A stretch of DNA of 13,111 bases from Rhodospirillales bacterium (GCA_025352915.1 JANXSA010000043.1:1-13111); one strand, 5' to 3'; counted from the first letter of the stretch, positions 7,282 to 13,111 are shown. Numbers and translations are program-made. Notes: a model not told the origin generated them from the sequence alone.

Positions 7282-8198
7282 CCGCCACCCGAACGGGCGC
7301 CGGGCCAACCTTGCGCGCCTGGCTGCTCGACCCCGCACCGGCCAGCCGCCGTCAGGCACGGCTCGGCGGCTGGTTTCGTGCCTGGCTCGCCTTCCAGCGT
7401 AACACCCTGGGCATGGTCGGGCTGGCGATCGTCGTCCTGCTGGTAGTGATCGCAGCGGGCGCACCGTTGATCGCGGACCCGTCCACGGCACTGACCCAGG
7501 TGTTGGAAGACCGGCTACAGCCGTCGTCCTGGGCGCATCCATTCGGCACCGACGAACTGGGCCGCGACATCATGGCGCGCATGGCGTTCGGCGCCCGCAT
7601 CACGCTGACCATTGTGCTGTTGGTCAGCCTGATCGTGGTGCCGATCGGCCTCGCCATCGGCCTGCCCGCCGGATATTTCGGCGGCTGGATCGACGCCGTT
7701 CTGATGCGCCTGACCGACATCTTCCTGGCCTTCCCCCGGCTGATCCTGGCGCTGGCCTTCGCCGCCGCCCTCGGTCCGGGCATCGAAAACGCCGTGATCG
7801 CCATAGCACTCACCGCCTGGCCGCCCTATGCCCGCCTCGCCCGCGCCGAAACGATGACCCGCCGGCGCAGCGAGTTCATCCAGGCCGCCGAGCTTCAGGG
7901 CGCCTCACACCTGCGCATCATCGCCACCCAAATCGTGCCACTCTGCCTGCCCTCGGTGATCATCCGCCTGACGCTCGACATGGCCGGCATTATCCTGACC
8001 GCCGCCGGGCTGGGCTTCCTCGGCCTCGGCGCGCAACCGCCCTCGCCGGAATGGGGTGCCATGGTCTCCACCGGCCGCGCCGTGCTGCTCGACCAGTGGT
8101 GGGTGGCGACCCTGCCGGGGATCGCCATATTCATCACCAGCCTCGGCTTCAACCTGCTCGGCGACGGGCTGCGCGACGCCGCCTCCGGCCGCGGTTGA
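7278..8198 (+). CDS. ABC transporter permease, DppC/OppC family
   Basis: This second membrane subunit of the importer has 306 residues. It has a basic cytoplasmic N-terminus, a first helix around 42-62, the DppC hallmark HPFGTDELGRDI starting at His87, several further helices, and the EAA loop (about 199-220, EFIQAAELQGASHLRII). The C-terminal NLLGDGLRDA is typical of the family. The start ATG lies inside the stop of the preceding permease gene (ATGA overlap), which excludes the much longer upstream reading-frame extension that would run through that gene. It pairs with the DppB-type subunit; the two ATPases follow directly, the first beginning 10 bp after this stop. Confidence 0.93.
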   Translation: MTATRTGAGPTLRAWLLDPAPASRRQARLGGWFRAWLAFQRNTLGMVGLAIVVLLVVIAAGAPLIADPSTALTQVLEDRLQPSSWAHPFGTDELGRDIMARMAFGARITLTIVLLVSLIVVPIGLAIGLPAGYFGGWIDAVLMRLTDIFLAFPRLILALAFAAALGPGIENAVIAIALTAWPPYARLARAETMTRRRSEFIQAAELQGASHLRIIATQIVPLCLPSVIIRLTLDMAGIILTAAGLGFLGLGAQPPSPEWGAMVSTGRAVLLDQWWVATLPGIAIFITSLGFNLLGDGLRDAASGRG

Positions 8199-8208
8199 GG
8201 GCCGCCGC

Positions 8209-9093
8209 ATGATGGACGCCCCGCTGCTGCGCGTGCGCAACCTCAGCGTCACCTATCCCAGCGACGACGGCGACTTCAAGGCCGTGCGCAACGTCAGCTT
8301 CACCCTGGGGCGGGAGCGCCTCGGCATCGTCGGCGAATCCGGCTCCGGCAAATCCACCACCGGGCGCGCCATCATGGGCCTGGCCCGCCCGCCCGCCCGT
8401 GTGGCCGCCGACGAACTGGTGCTCGGCGACATCGACCTGCGGACCCAATCCGAGCGCCAACTGCGCCGCCTGCGCGGCAAGCGCATGGCCATGGTGCTGC
8501 AGGACCCGAAATACTCGCTCGACCCCGTCATGTCGGTCGGCCAGCAGATCGCCGAAACCCACCGCACCCATCTCAACAGCAGCAAGGCCGAAGCCAAGGC
8601 GGCGTCGCTGGAAATGCTGAACGCCGTGCATATCCGCGACCCCGAGCGCGTCTACGCGATGTATCCGCACCAGGTCTCCGGCGGCATGGGCCAGCGCATC
8701 ATGATCGCCATGATGCTGATCGCCGGCCCGGAATTGCTGATCGCCGACGAACCGACCTCGGCACTCGACGTCACGGTCCAGAGCCAGGTGCTGTCGATCA
8801 TGGATGAGCTGGTGCGCGAGCGCGGCATGGGCCTGATCCTGATCAGCCACAACCTGCATCTCGTCTCCTCGTTCTGCGACCGCGTGCTGGTGATGTACGC
8901 CGGCCAGATCGTCGAGATATGCGACGCCGGCCGCCTCGCCGACGCCCAGCACCCCTACACCCGCGGCCTGCTCGCCGCCCTGCCCGAACTCGGCCGCCGG
9001 CGCCACGAGTTGCCGCAATTGCAGCGCGATCCCGCCTGGATGGACGACATCGTGACCCCGCTGGAAACGACCTCTGTGAAGGGTGGGGCATGA
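8209..9093 (+). CDS. ABC transporter ATP-binding protein, DppD/OppD type (short form)
   Basis: This is a cytoplasmic ATPase subunit of the importer, 294 residues. Walker A is GESGSGKST at 42-50 (Lys48), the Q-loop glutamine is Gln98, the signature is VSGGM at 156-160, Walker B is LLIADEP at 176-182, and the switch histidine is His214. HPYTRGLLAALPEL at 248-261 is the start of the oligopeptide-transporter C-terminal extension. That extension is short here: canonical DppD/OppD run to roughly 320-330 residues and carry a conserved cysteine motif (seen as an FeS site in studied dipeptide transporters), which is absent. GAGGG (8197-8201) precedes ATG 8209 by 7 nt, and a second ATG follows at 8212. 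The stop overlaps the next start (ATGA, 9090-9093). Confidence 0.93.
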   Translation: MMDAPLLRVRNLSVTYPSDDGDFKAVRNVSFTLGRERLGIVGESGSGKSTTGRAIMGLARPPARVAADELVLGDIDLRTQSERQLRRLRGKRMAMVLQDPKYSLDPVMSVGQQIAETHRTHLNSSKAEAKAASLEMLNAVHIRDPERVYAMYPHQVSGGMGQRIMIAMMLIAGPELLIADEPTSALDVTVQSQVLSIMDELVRERGMGLILISHNLHLVSSFCDRVLVMYAGQIVEICDAGRLADAQHPYTRGLLAALPELGRRRHELPQLQRDPAWMDDIVTPLETTSVKGGA

Positions 9094-9884
9094 GCATCGA
9101 CCTCCACCAGGTCACCGTCACCTACGGCAAAGGCGCCAAGCGCTTTGACGCCGCCCGCAACGTGTCGCTCTCGGTCGGCGCGGGCGAGGCGTTCGGCCTG
9201 GTTGGCGAATCCGGCTCCGGAAAATCCACCGTCCTGCGCGCCGTCGCCGGGCTGATCGCCCATGCCGAAGGCCGCGTGATGCTGGCCGGCGCTGAAATGG
9301 GCCGCAAGCGCACCACCGCCCAGCGCAAGATGGTCCAGATGGTGTTCCAGGACCCCTACGGCTCCCTGCATCCCAACCAGACCGTCGACCAGACCCTGTC
9401 GATGCCAATCGCCATCCACAAGCTCGGCGACGCCGACCGCCGTGTCTCGGCGGCCCTGGAAGAAGTCGGCATGGGGCCCACTCACCGCTTCCGCTACCCG
9501 CACCAACTCTCCGGTGGTCAGCGCCAGCGCATCGCCATCGCCCGCGCCCTGATCCTGGAACCGCGCATCCTGCTGCTGGACGAACCAACCTCCGCCCTCG
9601 ACGTCTCAGTCCAAGCCGAAATCCTCAATCTCCTAAGCCGCCTGCGCCGCGACCTCGGCCTGACCCTGCTGATGGTCAGCCACGACCTCGCGGTGATCGC
9701 CCATTTGTGCGACCGCATCGCAGTGATGAACCGCGGCGAAATCGTCGAAACCACCACCGCCGACGCACTCGCCGCCGGTGATGTGCAAAACCCCTACACG
9801 CAGCAACTCCTGCGCTCCAACAAAGGCTTCGACCCCAGCGGTGGCGATCTCGACCTGCTGGACGCGGTGCCGATCCGGGGGTGA
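9090..9884 (+). CDS. ABC transporter ATP-binding protein, DppF/OppF type
   Basis: This second ATPase of the importer has 264 residues. Walker A is GESGSGKST at 39-47 (Lys45), the Q-loop is Gln87 in FQDPYGSLHP, the signature is LSGGQ at 140-144, Walker B is LLLDEP at 161-166, and the switch histidine is His198. The C-terminal extension (NPYTQQLLRSNKGF) is short compared with many DppF proteins of over 300 residues. All catalytic motifs are intact, so the D/F heterodimer should hydrolyse ATP. Its ATG overlaps the previous stop; AAGGG lies 6 nt upstream. It is the last gene of the operon: the next 637 bp hold no credible gene, and a terminator-like hairpin lies about 95 bp downstream. Confidence 0.94.
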   Translation: MSIDLHQVTVTYGKGAKRFDAARNVSLSVGAGEAFGLVGESGSGKSTVLRAVAGLIAHAEGRVMLAGAEMGRKRTTAQRKMVQMVFQDPYGSLHPNQTVDQTLSMPIAIHKLGDADRRVSAALEEVGMGPTHRFRYPHQLSGGQRQRIAIARALILEPRILLLDEPTSALDVSVQAEILNLLSRLRRDLGLTLLMVSHDLAVIAHLCDRIAVMNRGEIVETTTADALAAGDVQNPYTQQLLRSNKGFDPSGGDLDLLDAVPIRG

Positions 9885-9890
9885 AGGAGG

Positions 9891-10003
9891 CAAGGCCAGG
9901 GCTTTGCCCTGGACCCACCAAGGGCCGGCGGCCCTTGGATCCCATTGACGAAGGTCCAGGGGCTTGGCCCTGGCTCGTCTGGGCGGCGCCCAGCTTTTTC
10001 GTC
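9891..10003 (+). repeat. GC-rich multi-hairpin intergenic repeat
   Basis: Four hairpins lie in tandem. They are CCAGGGC/GCCCTGG (9896-9912), CCAAGGGCC/GGCCCTTGG (9918-9938), CCAGGG/CCCTGG (9956-9973) and CTGGGC/GCCCAG (9979-9993). An outer arm pair, GACGAA (9947-9952) and TTCGTC (9998-10003), encloses the last two. The design resembles a family of dispersed intergenic repeats that I associate with Acetobacteraceae, from memory. Short reading frames across it (for example 9964-10275) are by-products of the repeat. Confidence 0.75.
9979..9999 (+). terminator. Probable rho-independent terminator of the ABC operon
   Basis: CTGGGC pairs with GCCCAG across a GGC loop (9979-9993) and is followed by C and a run of five T. 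This is the only hairpin-plus-T-run seen downstream of the importer genes, about 95 bp after the last stop. It forms the end of the multi-hairpin repeat, so the repeat may have supplied the terminator. Confidence 0.6.
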
Positions 10004-10252
10004 TGAATCGGTCATCCAATACGAGGATTGATATTGGCGCGAGTTGCGCCGCTTTTGCGCGCGGCGCACATTCCAGAATTCAAAAAATGCCGCCGCCAGC
10101 CTGGAGCGATTTGGCACCGACCTGCTGCACCCGCGCAATTGCAAGCGTCAGCGCGGGCCGCATTCCGGCATCACTGGCGTACCAAAACACACCGAATATT
10201 CGCTCTTTTTTTTCCGTCACGGCATACGATTGTGAGGGAAGTCGTTTTATGA

Positions 10253-10268
10253 TGAGTAGAAATACTCA
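10253..10268. promoter_or_regulatory. Dyad TGAGTA-N4-TACTCA, candidate activator site or hairpin
   Basis: Perfect 6-nt arms TGAGTA (10253-10258) and TACTCA (10263-10268) surround GAAA. The dyad centre is about 225 bp upstream of the transcription start predicted from the sigma-54 promoter, within the usual range for enhancer-type activators. As RNA it would be a 6-bp stem with a GAAA loop, but no T-run follows. Confidence 0.35.
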
Positions 10269-10280
10269 ATTATAAATCTT

Positions 10281-10309
10281 CAAATATTCGTATTGATTTG
10301 TAATATTTG
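10281..10309. promoter_or_regulatory. Dyad CAAATATT-N13-AATATTTG, candidate upstream activator site
   Basis: These are perfect 8-nt inverted arms at 10281-10288 and 10302-10309, centred about 190 bp upstream of the predicted start. The spacing between arm centres is about two helical turns (21 bp), as expected for a dimeric regulator contacting one face of the DNA. AT-rich sequence throws up such dyads by chance, so confidence is limited. Confidence 0.4.
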
Positions 10310-10458
10310 TCAGTATTTTTTACACTTTTTTAATGCTATTGTATGTATTTTTCGAACATATTGAAATACCTTGGTTATTAAATTCACGATTTTACACATT
10401 TATAGAATACACTCGCGTGTATATGGCGTATCTTATTGAAATATATCGCATATTTTTG

Positions 10459-10475
10459 CTGGCACGAATGATGCT
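10459..10475 (+). promoter_or_regulatory. Sigma-54 (RpoN) -24/-12 promoter of the PEP-CTERM gene
   Basis: CTGGCACGAATGATGCT matches the sigma-54 consensus YTGGCACG-N4-TTGCW at every defined base except the first T of the -12 element, which is A. GG (10461-10462) and GC (10473-10474) are separated by exactly 10 nt, the invariant spacing. Taking GC as -13/-12 predicts transcription from about 10486, which leaves a 36-nt leader with a Shine-Dalgarno before ATG 10522. No equally good sigma-70 promoter was found nearby. PEP-CTERM genes in other bacteria are known to be controlled by RpoN with the PrsK/PrsR pair, which supports the call. Confidence 0.72.
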
Positions 10476-10511
10476 TCGGATGCGACGCGGAAGCATGAGC
10501 TTTCGAGTTAT

Positions 10512-10516
10512 GGAGA
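10512..10516 (+). promoter_or_regulatory. Ribosome binding site of the PEP-CTERM gene
   Basis: GGAGA lies 5 nt ahead of ATG 10522 and selects it over the in-frame upstream ATGs, including 10510. Starts further upstream would also fall before the predicted transcription start. Confidence 0.7.
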
Positions 10517-10521
10517 AGACC

Positions 10522-11223
10522 ATGCGCCAATATTTTCTGGCGGCTGCCGTCGGTGCGCTCAGCCTGCTTGCAACTGTACCTGCCAGGGCCGACCTGGTGC
10601 TTCAGACCGGCCTCGTCGGTGGGTCGGGCGGTCTTTCGAACGTGGTTTTCAACCCATGCGGCTTGGGAACCCAGCTCGGCGTCACAATCCAGGGCTGCCT
10701 GAATGACTCGCCGACCACCTTGGTGAACTTCTTCGGATTGGAAAACCTGACGATCGGTGGCGGTGGCCAGGCGACGATTGTCGCCGACGACGGCGCCTTT
10801 GACGCCTTGCATATCCAGCTCGCAGATCCGACTCTGGGATTCACGAAGCTGCAATTCAACATCGATGCTCTCGACGATGGCACCGCAAGCTTCATCGGCG
10901 TTGATCAGTTCGGAACCGTCTTCAACTTCGGATCCTTTGAGATCGACGGCAACGGCCAGAATTTGTTCACCATGAGCGCCCTGAACGGTCAGGTCGCGAC
11001 CAGCTTTACGATTTTGTCGACCACCCCCCTTCAGAGTATCAGCGATCTTGGACAGGTGCGGCTGGGTGCGTCCAGCGCGGCCGTTTGCGCCAATGGTGCC
11101 ACGAACTTCCCGATCTGCAGCTTGCAGGTGGTGGAGACTCCCGAACCGATCAGTGTGGCGTTGATGGGCGTGGGGCTGCTGGGCCTGGGTGCCGCCCGGA
11201 TGTTTAGGCGCCGCGGGGCCTAG
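10522..11223 (+). CDS. Secreted PEP-CTERM sorting-domain protein
   Basis: The product is a 233-residue exported protein. Residues 1-23 form a Sec signal peptide (MRQYF, then hydrophobic AAAVGALSLLA, ending ARA before Asp24). The mature part is Gly/Asn/Thr-rich, predicted mostly beta, with four cysteines (NPCG, GCLN, VCAN, ICSL) that could form two disulfides. The C-terminus is a PEP-CTERM tail: Pro-Glu-Pro at 207-209, a hydrophobic helix (about 211-227) with GVGLLGLGAAR, and a closing RRRG. In known systems this tail is recognised and cleaved by an exosortase, releasing the protein to the cell surface or exopolysaccharide matrix. No exosortase is encoded here, so it must lie elsewhere in the genome. 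A sigma-54 promoter and Shine-Dalgarno precede it. The specific function of the beta-rich domain is unknown to me. Longer in-frame starts from 10333 run through AT-rich promoter DNA and are rejected. Confidence 0.88.
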   Translation: MRQYFLAAAVGALSLLATVPARADLVLQTGLVGGSGGLSNVVFNPCGLGTQLGVTIQGCLNDSPTTLVNFFGLENLTIGGGGQATIVADDGAFDALHIQLADPTLGFTKLQFNIDALDDGTASFIGVDQFGTVFNFGSFEIDGNGQNLFTMSALNGQVATSFTILSTTPLQSISDLGQVRLGASSAAVCANGATNFPICSLQVVETPEPISVALMGVGLLGLGAARMFRRRGA

Positions 11224-11230
11224 CCCCAAC

Positions 11231-11265
11231 CGGCGCCGGCCCTGGTCCGTGCAGGGCCGGCGCCG
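11231..11265. terminator. Strong GC hairpin downstream of the PEP-CTERM gene
   Basis: A perfect 14-bp stem (CGGCGCCGGCCCTG, 11231-11244, with its complement at 11252-11265) closes a 7-nt loop, starting 7 nt after the stop codon. No T-run follows on either strand, so it is not a textbook intrinsic terminator. Its position between convergent genes still makes a transcript-end or mRNA-protecting role likely. Confidence 0.55.
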
Positions 11266-11272
11266 ACATCAG

Positions 11273-11308
11273 CGGGGTCCGAAGCACCTGTGATGGGTAC
11301 GGACCCCG
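11273..11308. terminator. Second stem-loop in the convergent intergenic gap
   Basis: CGGGGTCCG (11273-11281) pairs with CGGACCCCG (11300-11308) across an 18-nt loop. It lies about 27 bp beyond the end of the - strand VWA gene and could serve as a 3' end structure for that transcript. No T-run is present. Confidence 0.4.
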
Positions 11309-11334
11309 TTACCCTGTTGTGCTGGCTGCAATAC

Positions 11335-12756
11335 TCAGCGACGCGCCGTAGCCAGCAATTCCTCGACGATGCGTTCAAGCTGGGCGATGGTGTTGCAGGT
11401 CACCATCTGGTGGCAGAACGGGGCGTAGCGGTACATGTCGCTATCCCCGGTTCCCCAGAGCGGTTGCGGCTCCGGGTTCAGCCAGACCACCCGCCCGGCG
11501 CGGCTGAAGATGCCGGCCATGAGTTCAGTGCGCGCTTCATTGCGGTTGCCACGGGCGTCGCCGAGGATGATCACCGTGGTCTGCCGGTTGATCTTGTTCA
11601 GCGCGAGGGCAGAGAAGTCTTCCAGCGACTTGCCGTAGTTGGTCGAACCGAAGCCGACGGCTTCAAGGATTTTGGTGACCGCGTCATCGCTGTTCTCGCG
11701 CGACAGGATGCTGCTGACCTCGACCAGGTGGCTGGAGAAAGCAAAGCCGCGCAGATCGGCCAGCACGTCGTTCAGCGAGTACAGGAACATCAACAGGAAG
11801 CGCGCCACCGAGGCCACCGAGCCCGACACATCACACAGCGCCATCACCCGCGGCTTGTCGATACGCTCGCGCTTCCACACGGTGCGGAACGGAATGGCGT
11901 CGAAGGCCATGTTGCGACGGATGGTGCGGCGGGTATCCAGCACGCCGCGGCGATCGCGGTAGCGCTTGCGGCTGTAGCGTTCGGCCAGTTTCTTGGCCAT
12001 TTCGCGGATCAGTTGGCGCATGCGCTCGATATCGCGCCGGTCGAGCTGGGAGAGATTGACTTGCCGCAGTGCGCCCTCGCGGATTTCCCGCGTGGTCCCG
12101 GCGGCGAACAGCGTCAACTGACGCTCCATATAGGCACGCGCCTGCTCGCCCAACACAGCCCGCGCCCGCGCCAGCCGGTCGGCTAGCTCAGCGTTGCCCT
12201 CGGCGCGCAGCTTGGTGATTTCGCGCTCCAGCTCCGGTAGTCCCATACGGTCCAGAATGCGGCGGGCGTACAGGTTGGTCTGGGTGAACAGCGTGATGTT
12301 GGTCGCACCCGCGGCCTCGGCGGCGCGCTCCATCGCCGCGGCGAGGCCGGCCAGGTCGTTGTCCAGCAGCATCTGCCCGAGGTTCGACGCCGCCCCCTGC
12401 GCCTCGCCACCCATGCCCTGGGCCTCGCCCTCGCCCTGCGGGGGCTTGTCCGGCGCCCGCCCAGCTTCGGCGATCTTGCCGCCAAGTGCTGTCGATTCCC
12501 GTCGGAAGTAGGTCTCGAAGCACTGCTCGAAGATGTGCTTGTCCTCGACCGTCTTGGCGATGGTCATGCTCAACGCATCCTTCAGCGCCTGGCGATCCTC
12601 GAAACCGATGACATTGGCCGAACGGAACGCATCGAGCGATTCAGAGACCGAAATGCGCACCCCCGCTCCGCGCGCCACCCGCAACAGCCGCAGAATCATG
12701 TCCGCCGTCTGCGCCTGGGTTTCGCCGCGCTTGGCGAAGGGCTGGGAGTACGACAT
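11335..12756 (-). CDS. VWA domain-containing protein, CoxE family
   Basis: The product has 473 residues, with no signal peptide or membrane segment. The N-terminal region (ILRLLRVARGAGVRISVSESLDAFRS, then a helical segment with FEQCFETYFRR) is typical of CoxE-like proteins. A Gly/Glu/Ala-rich low-complexity linker spans roughly 95-125, followed by a charged helical region. The C-terminal von Willebrand A fold has the metal-site motif DVSGS (Asp309, Ser311, Ser313) and a later GDARGN loop (Asp400), so the MIDAS site appears intact. Family members act with a MoxR-type AAA+ ATPase to remodel or mature target enzymes; CoxD/CoxE do so for the CO dehydrogenase molybdenum-copper site. The target here is unknown. 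The gene starts 7 bp after the stop of the MoxR gene and is surely co-transcribed with it; it is convergent with the PEP-CTERM gene. Confidence 0.9.
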   Translation of the reverse strand: MSYSQPFAKRGETQAQTADMILRLLRVARGAGVRISVSESLDAFRSANVIGFEDRQALKDALSMTIAKTVEDKHIFEQCFETYFRRESTALGGKIAEAGRAPDKPPQGEGEAQGMGGEAQGAASNLGQMLLDNDLAGLAAAMERAAEAAGATNITLFTQTNLYARRILDRMGLPELEREITKLRAEGNAELADRLARARAVLGEQARAYMERQLTLFAAGTTREIREGALRQVNLSQLDRRDIERMRQLIREMAKKLAERYSRKRYRDRRGVLDTRRTIRRNMAFDAIPFRTVWKRERIDKPRVMALCDVSGSVASVARFLLMFLYSLNDVLADLRGFAFSSHLVEVSSILSRENSDDAVTKILEAVGFGSTNYGKSLEDFSALALNKINRQTTVIILGDARGNRNEARTELMAGIFSRAGRVVWLNPEPQPLWGTGDSDMYRYAPFCHQMVTCNTIAQLERIVEELLATARR

Positions 12757-12763
12757 GGCGGCG

Positions 12764-13111
12764 CTACTTCACCGCCATGCCCTGCGCCTCGCGCAACGCC
12801 TGGTGCGTCATCTCGCCCACCCGCTTGCCGGCGCTGGTCATGTCGCCCTCAAACTTCAGCAACACGTTCAGCGTATTATGGACCACTTCACTGTCCAGCT
12901 GGCCGGCATTCATCAGGATCAGCGCACGCGCCCAATCAATCGTCTCGCTGACCGAAGGCAGCTTGCGCAAATCCTGGGTGCGCAGGCTCTGCACGAAATG
13001 CACCAGCTGACGCAGCAGGCTGGCCTGCACATGCGGGATGCGGGTGGCGACGATCCGTTCCTCGCGCCGCGCATCGGGATAGCCGATATGCAGATGCAGG
13101 CAGCGCCGCTT
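12764..13111 (-). CDS. MoxR-family AAA+ ATPase, C-terminal part (5' end outside window)
   Basis: The last 115 codons of a gene that enters from the right edge. The frame is open to the edge, well beyond the apparent GTG start at 13030. It begins KRRCLHLHIGYPDARREERIV, which corresponds to the conserved lid/sensor-2 entry of MoxR ATPases (KRRC followed by a YP-containing strand). It continues through the helical lid with ETIDWARALILM, typical of this family. Walker A and B lie outside the window. Together with the adjacent CoxE-family gene it makes the widespread MoxR-VWA pair, in which the ATPase powers remodelling of a client delivered by the VWA protein. Relatedness to CoxD specifically is plausible, but cannot be settled from this fragment. 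Confidence 0.85.
   Translation of the reverse strand, partial: KRRCLHLHIGYPDARREERIVATRIPHVQASLLRQLVHFVQSLRTQDLRKLPSVSETIDWARALILMNAGQLDSEVVHNTLNVLLKFEGDMTSAGKRVGEMTHQALREAQGMAVK

Larger units (their letters stand above)
10004..10458. other. Non-coding, increasingly AT-rich upstream region of the PEP-CTERM gene
   Basis: I find no credible gene here. Frames crossing it have no ribosome site and no recognisable product. Composition drops sharply: 10261-10380 contains 25 G/C in 120 bases, against the GC-rich coding sequence elsewhere. It contains a CGAATATTCG palindrome (10193-10202), a run of eleven T/C bases rich in T near 10204, and the two dyads listed separately. Low GC and intrinsic bendability suit a long activator-dependent promoter region, but foreign DNA or decayed sequence would look the same. 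Confidence 0.6.

Noticed and set aside
8149..9018. - strand frame opposite the first ATPase gene
   Set aside because: It is a shadow of an ATPase gene with complete Walker, signature and switch motifs.
9964..10275. Small + strand frame after the ABC operon
   Set aside because: It begins inside the hairpin repeat, has no ribosome site, and ends in AT-rich non-coding DNA.
10333..10521. N-terminal extension of the PEP-CTERM gene
   Set aside because: It would translate the promoter region and bury the signal peptide; ATG 10522 has a Shine-Dalgarno and starts a normal signal sequence.
9885..10521. tRNA, small structured RNA or CRISPR array in the large gap
   Set aside because: No cloverleaf, no regularly spaced repeats and no recognisable riboswitch core were seen; the structure is explained by the hairpin repeat and promoter elements.
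11290..12186. + strand frame of 298 codons opposite the VWA gene
   Set aside because: The - strand carries a clear VWA/CoxE protein with an intact metal site; the + frame has no recognisable domain.
11335..13111. MoxR/CoxE pair as maturation factors for the BisC-type reductase
   Set aside because: CoxD/CoxE act on xanthine-oxidase-family enzymes; BisC-type enzymes are not known to need them, and the genes are distant and on the other strand.

Overview
The window reads as high-GC alphaproteobacterial chromosome, most likely Rhodospirillales/Acetobacteraceae. This rests on base composition, on the style of the genes, and on a T-rich palindromic intergenic repeat that I associate with that family from memory; no search was run. 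No rRNA, tRNA, CRISPR array, transposase or phage gene is visible.

Left block (1-4503, + strand). A cytoplasmic BisC-type molybdenum oxidoreductase (97-2394) lies between copies of the palindromic repeat, with one copy upstream and a head-to-head pair downstream. A soluble hybrid histidine kinase follows (2593-4503; PAS-PAS-HisKA-HATPase-REC).

Central block (4588-9884, + strand). This is a complete five-gene Dpp/Opp-type ABC importer: a Tat-exported family 5 binding protein, two permeases and two ATPases. ATGA stop/start overlaps at two junctions indicate one co-translated operon. A second kind of intergenic repeat, made of four GC-rich hairpins, follows it; the last hairpin plus a T-run looks like the operon's terminator. 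The reductase, sensor and importer could form a sense/import/reduce module for an oxidised sulfur or nitrogen compound or peptide, but that link rests only on gene order.

Right block. The 637-bp gap 9885-10521 becomes strongly AT-rich (25 G/C in 120 bases over 10261-10380). It ends in a near-consensus sigma-54 (-24/-12) promoter at 10459-10475, about 36 nt of leader, a Shine-Dalgarno, and a gene for a secreted PEP-CTERM protein (10522-11223). Two perfect dyads lie roughly 180-230 bp upstream of the predicted transcription start, where activators of sigma-54 usually bind. This regulatory layout is the most informative non-obvious signal in the window.

Convergent to it on the - strand are a VWA/CoxE-family gene (11335-12756) and the C-terminal part of a MoxR-family AAA+ ATPase (12764 to the window edge). 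This is a standard ATPase/VWA chaperone-like pair. Stem-loops lie between the convergent genes.
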